A stretch of DNA of 10,054 nt from JBDRGD01 sp043818095 (lineage in GTDB: Bacteria; Chloroflexota; Dehalococcoidia; Dehalococcoidales; RBG-16-60-22), in NCBI GenBank assembly GCA_043818095.1, contig JBDRGD010000025.1, positions 1 to 10,054 of the forward strand. Direction: 5' to 3'. Shown here in pieces: positions 6,128 to 10,054 of this stretch. The first letter of the stretch is position 1, and each line of letters starts with the position of its first letter. A program made the translations under genes and the position numbers. Below the pieces are notes generated by a model, which had not been told where the DNA came from, did no database searches, and saw only the letters and a program-made list of their open reading frames with translations.

Positions 6128-6766
6128 TTAACTTCCGGGGCCGTAGTCCGTGGTCCGGGAGACCAGCGGATAGTAGGGCCGGTAAAGAGCGTTTACCCGC
6201 ACGCGCTGCCGCCGTCCCAGCCGCCGCAGTTCCTGCCGGAAGAAATTCAGCTTTTCCTTTCCCCAGGTAAGGAACTTCTCCGGGGTCATCGCGCCCCCCA
6301 CGTTCACCCGGTTGACCGCGTAGGCCGCCCACTCCAGGGCGGCATAGCCGCCGGCGCCTACGGCAATCAGGTCCTCATACTGCGCGGGGACGGTCGAGGA
6401 ATCGACGGCGATGGTGTGGAGCTTGCCATAGTAGATGTAGGCATTCGAGCCGTCGGGAATCTCGTCGCCGAGCAGGGTCAGGGTGTCCCCCCACAGGCTG
6501 AAGGGCTGGTAGCGCCGGGGGAACTTGTCCACGGGATACTCCACCGCCTCCACCATCACCCGGTCCGTCAGCGTGGTTATGTCCATCTCCCGCGAGTCCG
6601 CAGTGGTCGCTTTCGTGGCTTTCTGGGGACGGGGCAGGTGCTCGGAGAATTCCTTTACCGCCCGGGCGATGTGCCGGTCCAGCTCATCATTCGTCCAGCG
6701 GTAGTTCTCGCTGTCCTCGTCGTGCAGGTCCCGCCGGACAATCGTGCGCATATCACCGAGGTTCAT
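6128..6766 (-). CDS. Head-tail adaptor-like phage protein
   Basis: This is a 212-residue protein. I chose ATG 6766 because it overlaps the preceding stop as ATGA and follows GGAGGTGAG; a longer in-frame start (6802) lacks this. The N-terminus, MNLGDMRTIVRRDLHDE and then YRWTNDELDRHIARAVKEF, has the plan of phage adaptor proteins of the SU10/gp6 kind: short helices, an aromatic W-T-x-x-E-L segment, and a helix pair. A beta region with YIYYGKLHTI (about 113-122) follows. A long helix then includes LTWGKEKLNFFRQELRRLG, and the tail is basic. Such proteins form the ring joining portal and tail. Position downstream of the capsid genes agrees. The family call is by pattern only. Confidence 0.75.
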   Translation of the reverse strand: MNLGDMRTIVRRDLHDEDSENYRWTNDELDRHIARAVKEFSEHLPRPQKATKATTADSREMDITTLTDRVMVEAVEYPVDKFPRRYQPFSLWGDTLTLLGDEIPDGSNAYIYYGKLHTIAVDSSTVPAQYEDLIAVGAGGYAALEWAAYAVNRVNVGGAMTPEKFLTWGKEKLNFFRQELRRLGRRQRVRVNALYRPYYPLVSRTTDYGPGS

Positions 6767-6975
6767 GACGAACTCACCTCCACTCTTTCCAGGCGGGTGC
6801 ACGGCAGACCCTCTTCATGGCGGCAGATTTCCAGGTCGCAGAAGGAAACTTCCGCATTGGACTTGCCCGCATTGATGTTGACCGCCTTGCCGATAATCCC
6901 CCTGGCGCTGTCCATCACCGCCTGTGCATCCGCCTCGCTGGCGAAACTCAAGTCTAATCTCACCCGGTATTTCAT
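6763..6975 (-). CDS. Small phage protein with Cys/His cluster, 70 residues
   Basis: ATG 6975 is chosen because it overlaps the LamG-like gene's stop (ATGA, 4 bases) and follows GGAGGT; a longer start at 7032 would lie deep inside that gene. The other end overlaps the adaptor gene in the same ATGA way. The fold pattern is strand (KYRVRLDLSF), helix (SEADAQAVMDSARGII) and strands. The end of the domain carries C46, C51, H53 and C59 (C-x4-C-x-H-x5-C), which could bind a metal. No known function. Double translational coupling implies fixed stoichiometry with its neighbours. Confidence 0.75.
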   Translation of the reverse strand: MKYRVRLDLSFASEADAQAVMDSARGIIGKAVNINAGKSNAEVSFCDLEICRHEEGLPCTRLERVEVSSS

Positions 6976-7628
6976 CGGTACCTCCCTTTCGTCGCGAGAT
7001 AATTTTGCTGGATTTCGCCGTTGGTTAAGCAACGATTATAGATGAAGACCTCTCCGACAACACCACCAAACTCGAAGTCATTGTTGTAGTCCCTGCCGAT
7101 GTAAAGTGGTTTAGCAGTTCCATCCTCAGACCGCATAACATTTGTATCCGCATTGGTGACCTGGTCTCCTAAATTAGTCTCTAGTTTTACTCCCCCATTT
7201 CCGAATCTACAGGAGAAGAAATACCAGCTATTGACGGTTACCACACCCGCCGAACCTGTTACGCTAACCACGTTGTTGTTGTTCTCGTAGAAAAACTGAG
7301 GAGCGCCGGTAGTCTGAATGAGCAGATTATATCTATCCTCTCCGGCACGATTATTCTTGCTAATGATGGATTTATTCTCGGAAGCAAGACTACTCGGACA
7401 GGCCCATACGAGAATCGTGGTATCAGTCAACCCGGCAAGCTCCGCATCACCAGCCGCGCCGACGGTTATCCTGTCATCCGTCTCATCAAAGCGGCATCCG
7501 TTGAGTCGCCATACCGCCCCGGTAACCGTGCACCTATGTCCGTAGGCATCCCGGGACATGAACGAAGCGCCGTCAAGATTATAAAGCGGCAGGTAAAGCA
7601 CCAGGCTGGAATCAAAAATTAAGTCCAC
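6972..7628 (-). CDS. LamG/concanavalin-like phage surface protein, AT-rich insert
   Basis: This is a 218-residue protein with a GTG start at 7628. The start is set by GAGGTGAG, which overlaps the previous gene's stop (8-base gap). The layout fits a LamG/pentraxin-like jelly roll: SLVLYLPLYNLDG at the front, DRITVG, an inner TILVWACPSS strand, WYFFSCRFGNGG, LYIGRD, and a last EVFIYNRCLTNGEIQQNY strand-helix. Such domains bind carbohydrate or act as receptor-binding or head-fibre modules. Three sampled 60-base lines (7081, 7141, 7201) are 47, 42 and 48% GC, against 67% for a sampled line of the tail gene (4021). Codon use is also AT-richer. This points to recent acquisition, as is common for host-range genes. 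No signal peptide. Confidence 0.8.
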   Translation of the reverse strand: MDLIFDSSLVLYLPLYNLDGASFMSRDAYGHRCTVTGAVWRLNGCRFDETDDRITVGAAGDAELAGLTDTTILVWACPSSLASENKSIISKNNRAGEDRYNLLIQTTGAPQFFYENNNNVVSVTGSAGVVTVNSWYFFSCRFGNGGVKLETNLGDQVTNADTNVMRSEDGTAKPLYIGRDYNNDFEFGGVVGEVFIYNRCLTNGEIQQNYLATKGRYR

Positions 7629-7636
7629 TTCTCACC

Positions 7637-8101
7637 TCACGATGCCGCATAGATAATCCGGATGTAGCTGGAGTTCTTTACCTTCGCCCGTCCCTCATTA
7701 GCTTCGTTACACTGGACGACCAGCCTCACCTCGAAGGGCAGCGAGTTAAAATTAGCCGCCAGCGGGAAACGCCCGCTGCGGGTCTCCTCCACGTAAGTCG
7801 TCCCGATGTTCGTCTTGGTGACAGCGGTATGCAGGTCCACCCAGGTACCGCCCAGGTTCCGCGCCTGCCACTTGTAGGTAACGTCGGCCGTCCCCGAGGA
7901 TACCGCCCGGAAGGCCGCCGTCAGTCCGAACTCCACCTCCAGCAGCGCCCCCAGCGCCGGGGGCTGAATGGTGACGCCCGCCACCGCCACGTCGGTGTCC
8001 GCGGTGGTGGTATCCACCTCGGCGGACCACTGCACGCCGTCCGCGGTCAGGTTTCCCCGGCCAAAGGGATATTCCTTGTGCTCGATTACCGCCAGTACCA
8101 T
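7637..8101 (-). CDS. Beta-sandwich phage structural protein, 154 residues
   Basis: I chose ATG 8101 because CGGAGGTAAGAGC precedes it. A longer in-frame ATG (8143) would place the start at the base of the intergenic hairpin and has no ribosome site. The protein is dominated by beta strands: GALLEVEFGLTAAFRAV, TYKWQARNLGGTWVDLH, FEVRLVVQCNE and a final SSYIRIIYAAS. This is a jelly-roll type pattern. Position between decoration-like and LamG-like genes suggests a capsid or head-fibre protein. I do not recognise a named family. A 54-base gap holding a strong hairpin separates it from the upstream gene. Confidence 0.75.
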   Translation of the reverse strand: MVLAVIEHKEYPFGRGNLTADGVQWSAEVDTTTADTDVAVAGVTIQPPALGALLEVEFGLTAAFRAVSSGTADVTYKWQARNLGGTWVDLHTAVTKTNIGTTYVEETRSGRFPLAANFNSLPFEVRLVVQCNEANEGRAKVKNSSYIRIIYAAS

Positions 8102-8118
8102 GCTCTTACCTCCGTTAC

Positions 8119-8141
8119 GGGGGAGGGTATTCCCCTCCCCC
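8119..8141 (-). terminator. Perfect 9-bp hairpin behind the capsid genes
   Basis: GGGGGAGGG (8119-8127) and CCCTCCCCC (8133-8141) form a perfect 9-base-pair stem with a 5-base loop. It sits in the one sizeable gap of the phage operon, 15 bases after the decoration-like gene's stop (transcription direction) and 17 bases before the next start. No U-run follows on the minus strand. A partial terminator or an mRNA-end stabiliser that lowers expression of later genes relative to capsid genes is the natural reading. Confidence 0.6.
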
Positions 8142-8155
8142 ATTCTTTACTTCAC

Positions 8156-8557
8156 TTATGCCGTGGAATCCGCCCTGGAGCCCGGCTCCAGCGCCGCGAC
8201 CGTCGCGGAGACCATGTAGCCGATAACCGTATCGCAGTCGCTGCTCGTCGTCGGCTTGGTCTCGGTGATTTCCCCGTAGTCCGACCCCTCGGCGACGTAG
8301 ACCGGGTTGCCCGCGGTCCCGCCGGTGTAGCCGCCGACCACGGCGCGCCGGTAGGCAGTGATTTCCTCACCGCTGGCGCCGTCTTCCCCGGCCACCAGCC
8401 TGCCCTGGATGGCGGTGCCCGCCGTCGCCAGCGCCCGCTTCCAGCCGGAGCTGTAGCCCAGGATGTCCCCGGCTTTCACGGCTTCCGCCAGGGTGATTTT
8501 CACCAGCCCCTCACCCTGCTCTACGATTCTTCCCGTTCCCGGGTCTGCAAATGCCAT
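8156..8557 (-). CDS. Capsid decoration/stabilisation-like protein (DUF2190-like)
   Basis: This is a 133-residue protein with ATG at 8557 after CGGAGG, 25 bases behind the major capsid gene. The sequence is short-strand and Gly-rich: KITLAEAVKAGDILGYSSGW, then GRLVAGEDGASGEEITAYRRAVVGGYTGG and NPVYVAEGSDYGEI. This 'a-v-x-x-G-D-x-x-G' opening with a later 'G-x-x-V-Y-V' motif is the plan of small DUF2190-type proteins encoded beside capsid genes. These are thought to decorate or stabilise the head. Position supports the call; sequence identity to a named family was not checked. Confidence 0.75.
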   Translation of the reverse strand: MAFADPGTGRIVEQGEGLVKITLAEAVKAGDILGYSSGWKRALATAGTAIQGRLVAGEDGASGEEITAYRRAVVGGYTGGTAGNPVYVAEGSDYGEITETKPTTSSDCDTVIGYMVSATVAALEPGSRADSTA

Positions 8558-8582
8558 CGTTAACCTCCGTTATGTAAATTAT

Positions 8583-9503
8583 TTAGTCCTTGACGCCGAT
8601 GAGCGCCGCCGCCTTGATGCTGCTGAAGAGCGCCAGGGAGACGTACCACTTCACGCGGGTGCGGGTGGCGTCCTTGCTCTCCATGGAGCCCAGCGGCTCC
8701 ACCGTCAGGTGCCCGGGGCCGGTCAGCCCGCAGACGGCCCACTCCCCGAACTGGACGGCGTAAATCGCGGAGCAGTCCCCGCCGGTGGTGGCCGTCTCCA
8801 CACCGCCGCTGACGACATGCGTATCCAGCACCCAGTCGTTCACGCCCACGACGATGCCGTCCCAGAACTGGACGAAGTTGCCCCACCGGTCGCGGTCGGT
8901 CTCCATCATGCCGCCCGCCGCCCGGATAAGGGCGTTAATCTTGCGCCGGGAGCGCCGGCTCATGATAAGCATGTCCGGCTTGCCGCCTTTGACGGCATCG
9001 ATAAGCTCGTCGAGCTTGGACAGGGTCAGCGTGGCACCGGCATCCGCCATGGCGATTACCTGGTCGCCGGCGGACTCGGTATCGATGAGTTTACGCAGCC
9101 CGTCGAAGTGTTTCGGGCTGGTGGCGGCGTCCCCGTAGATAAAGGTCTCCTCGAACTTGTCGCGGACGGCTTTCGCTTTCAGTTCCACCACCGCCGCTTC
9201 CAGGTCCTGGACGTTGCTGCGGGTGGACTTCAGGAAGTTGTCCACGTCGGCGTCCCCGCCCATGATTTTCAGGTTCGCCGTCAGCTGCTCGAAGGTGGGC
9301 GTGGACTCCACCCAGGTGTCCCCCACGTCGTAGAAATCGATGCCCGGCAGGGTCTTTTCCTGGTTGTAGGTCAGCCCGTTGCCGACAATCTCGATGAAGG
9401 GCAGGCGCTGCAGTACCGGGGAGTCCTTGACGATGGTCTCCACCACCCCCTGGAGCAGCAGGTCGTTGCCCAGCTTGCTTGCTTCCGTCAGTGTCAGTGC
9501 CAT
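8583..9503 (-). CDS. Major capsid protein, HK97-fold type
   Basis: This is a 306-residue protein. Its ATG (9503) directly follows the scaffold gene's TAA with no gap, behind AGGAGGT. Fold landmarks are visible in order. An N-terminal arm (1-48) is followed by an extended E-loop-like stretch (49-90, LPGIDFYDVGDTWVESTP). A long spine helix (97-121, LEAAVVELKAKAVRDKFEE) ends in YGDA. The axial region starts near 160 and includes DMLIMSRRSRRKINAL, and a last strand is RTRVKWYVSLALFSSIKAA. The size is normal for a capsid subunit without an N-terminal scaffold domain, which matches the separate scaffold gene upstream. No maturation protease is visible. The specific family (possibly gp13-like) is unconfirmed. 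Confidence 0.9.
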   Translation of the reverse strand: MALTLTEASKLGNDLLLQGVVETIVKDSPVLQRLPFIEIVGNGLTYNQEKTLPGIDFYDVGDTWVESTPTFEQLTANLKIMGGDADVDNFLKSTRSNVQDLEAAVVELKAKAVRDKFEETFIYGDAATSPKHFDGLRKLIDTESAGDQVIAMADAGATLTLSKLDELIDAVKGGKPDMLIMSRRSRRKINALIRAAGGMMETDRDRWGNFVQFWDGIVVGVNDWVLDTHVVSGGVETATTGGDCSAIYAVQFGEWAVCGLTGPGHLTVEPLGSMESKDATRTRVKWYVSLALFSSIKAAALIGVKD

Positions 9504-9989
9504 TTAGTGTTTACCTCCTATTCCGTATTGAATCTTTTCCCGCGATGACAGCGCCGAAAGGTCCAGCGCCACCCGGTAAGGCGCGCCCGCGGGCACCCTG
9601 GTCCGGGCGGCTTCCGCCTCCACCTCCTGCTTCACCCGGGAGACCAGCGCCCGCGCGTTGTCCAGGGACTCGTTAAGCGCCTCGATGCTCTCCCCAGTGA
9701 TGAGCTCCGGCAATACGCCGGGATTGGCCTCCACCAGCAGTCCCCGGTAAGCGCCGACCGCCTGGGCCAGCGTCTCGTTCACCTCCCCCAGCCTCCGTTC
9801 GGCGTCCGCTACGGACTCCCGCAGCGCCGCCAGGGCCTCATCGCGCTGCACCAGGGCCTGCTCCATCTCCCGTGCCCTTGCCCGGGCGGAATCCAGCTCG
9901 CGGAGCAGGGCTTCCCTCTCCGGCTCCCGCTTCTCCTCCTCCGCCGCCTCAGTTCCGGTCCCGGCCGTGATTTCCTCTTCCGTGTCCAT
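9504..9989 (-). CDS. Scaffold-like coiled-coil phage protein
   Basis: This is a 161-residue, very charged protein. The acidic N-terminus (EEEITAGTGTEAAEEEK) leads into a long Glu/Arg/Ala/Leu coiled coil (about 20-80). A helix region LPELITGESIEALNESLDNA (93-112) and a short C-terminal tail (LSSREKIQYGIGG) follow. Coiled-coil proteins placed directly before the major capsid gene normally act as internal scaffolds for procapsid assembly and are lost on maturation. ATG 9989 follows AGGAGG and shares one base with the preceding TAA (TAATG). The C-terminal tail could be the capsid-binding part, by analogy with other scaffolds. Confidence 0.85.
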   Translation of the reverse strand: MDTEEEITAGTGTEAAEEEKREPEREALLRELDSARARAREMEQALVQRDEALAALRESVADAERRLGEVNETLAQAVGAYRGLLVEANPGVLPELITGESIEALNESLDNARALVSRVKQEVEAEAARTRVPAGAPYRVALDLSALSSREKIQYGIGGKH

Positions 9990-10054
9990 TAAGCTGTTTC
10001 CTCCTGCTGAAGATTCCCGGCGCCTTCTCCCCCGGAAGCACGCTCTCTCCCTCC
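9989..10054 (-). CDS. 3' end of an upstream phage gene, unidentified
   Basis: The frame that ends in TAA at 9991-9989 is open to the window edge for 21 codons and finishes GNLQQEETA. Its stop overlaps the scaffold start by one base, as elsewhere in this operon, which supports it. The residues are Gly/Glu-rich, as in a flexible C-terminus. Portal or head-protease genes usually precede a scaffold gene, but nothing here identifies it, and two other frames are also open over this short stretch. Confidence 0.4.
   Translation of the reverse strand, partial: GGRERASGGEGAGNLQQEETA

Larger units (their letters stand above)
3559..10054 (-). mobile_element. Tailed-phage morphogenesis gene cluster (prophage or viral contig), both ends undefined
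   Basis: Ten complete genes and one fragment lie on the minus strand with gaps of 25 bases or less, except one 54-base gap that holds a hairpin. Several neighbours overlap by 1-4 bases. Scaffold-like, major-capsid-like, decoration-like, adaptor-like and tail-like products follow one another in the usual phage order. No terminase, integrase, lysis genes, tRNA or attachment repeats are visible, so neither edge can be placed. The left edge given here is simply the last phage-like stop codon. Confidence 0.8.

Noticed and set aside
5846..7045. Long plus-strand open frame (399 codons) across three phage genes
   Set aside because: It crosses several coupled minus-strand genes that have good ribosome sites. 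The translation is Pro/Arg/His-rich and shadow-like.
8463..9548. Long plus-strand open frame (361 codons) over the capsid gene
   Set aside because: The opposite strand encodes a convincing capsid protein. This frame has the low-complexity look of antisense in GC-rich DNA.
1..10054. CRISPR array or insertion sequence
   Set aside because: No regularly spaced repeats, transposase motifs or terminal inverted repeats were seen.

Overview
The window is a GC-rich bacterial sequence (one sampled 60-base line is 67% GC) with two gene blocks that face each other. Gene style suggests an uncultured Chloroflexota, perhaps of the Dehalococcoidia type. The clues are the protein families, strong GGAGG ribosome sites and a SipW-type signal peptidase with a His general base. 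This is an impression from family resemblance, not a demonstrated placement.

Left block, plus strand, 1-3546. It opens with the 3' part of a NarL/LuxR-type response regulator. A 146-base leader follows, holding a nested hairpin and a possible 22-residue basic peptide. Then come three genes that look like one secretion module. The first is a 254-residue protein with a ubiquitin-like N-terminal domain ending in Arg-Gly-Gly, then a membrane or signal segment and an exported domain. The second is a 358-residue paralogue with a SipW-cognate-type signal peptide and an extra beta-sandwich domain. The third is a SipW-like signal peptidase with an unusual C-terminal coiled-coil tail of about 160 residues, predicted to be cytoplasmic. 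The likely logic is that the peptidase processes both exported proteins, which may then form a surface structure, as TasA and SipW do in Bacillus. A strong hairpin lies between the two substrate genes.

Right block, minus strand, 10054 down to 3559. This is a tightly packed tailed-phage morphogenesis operon. In transcription order it holds the end of an unidentified upstream gene, a scaffold-like protein, an HK97-fold-type major capsid protein, a small capsid decoration-like protein, a beta-sandwich protein, an AT-richer LamG-like protein, a 70-residue protein, a head-tail adaptor-like protein, a 106-residue phage protein, a 664-residue tail protein (beta-propeller plus possible hub region) and a 70-residue OB-like protein. 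Several neighbours overlap by 1-4 bases, so translation is probably coupled. No terminase, integrase, lysis or tape-measure gene is visible.

The two blocks converge with only 12 bases between stop codons and no clear terminator. The sequence alone does not say whether the secretion module is host DNA beside a prophage or cargo carried by the phage. The most unusual signal is the ubiquitin-like domain fused to a secreted SipW-type substrate, next to a peptidase with its own large cytoplasmic tail.
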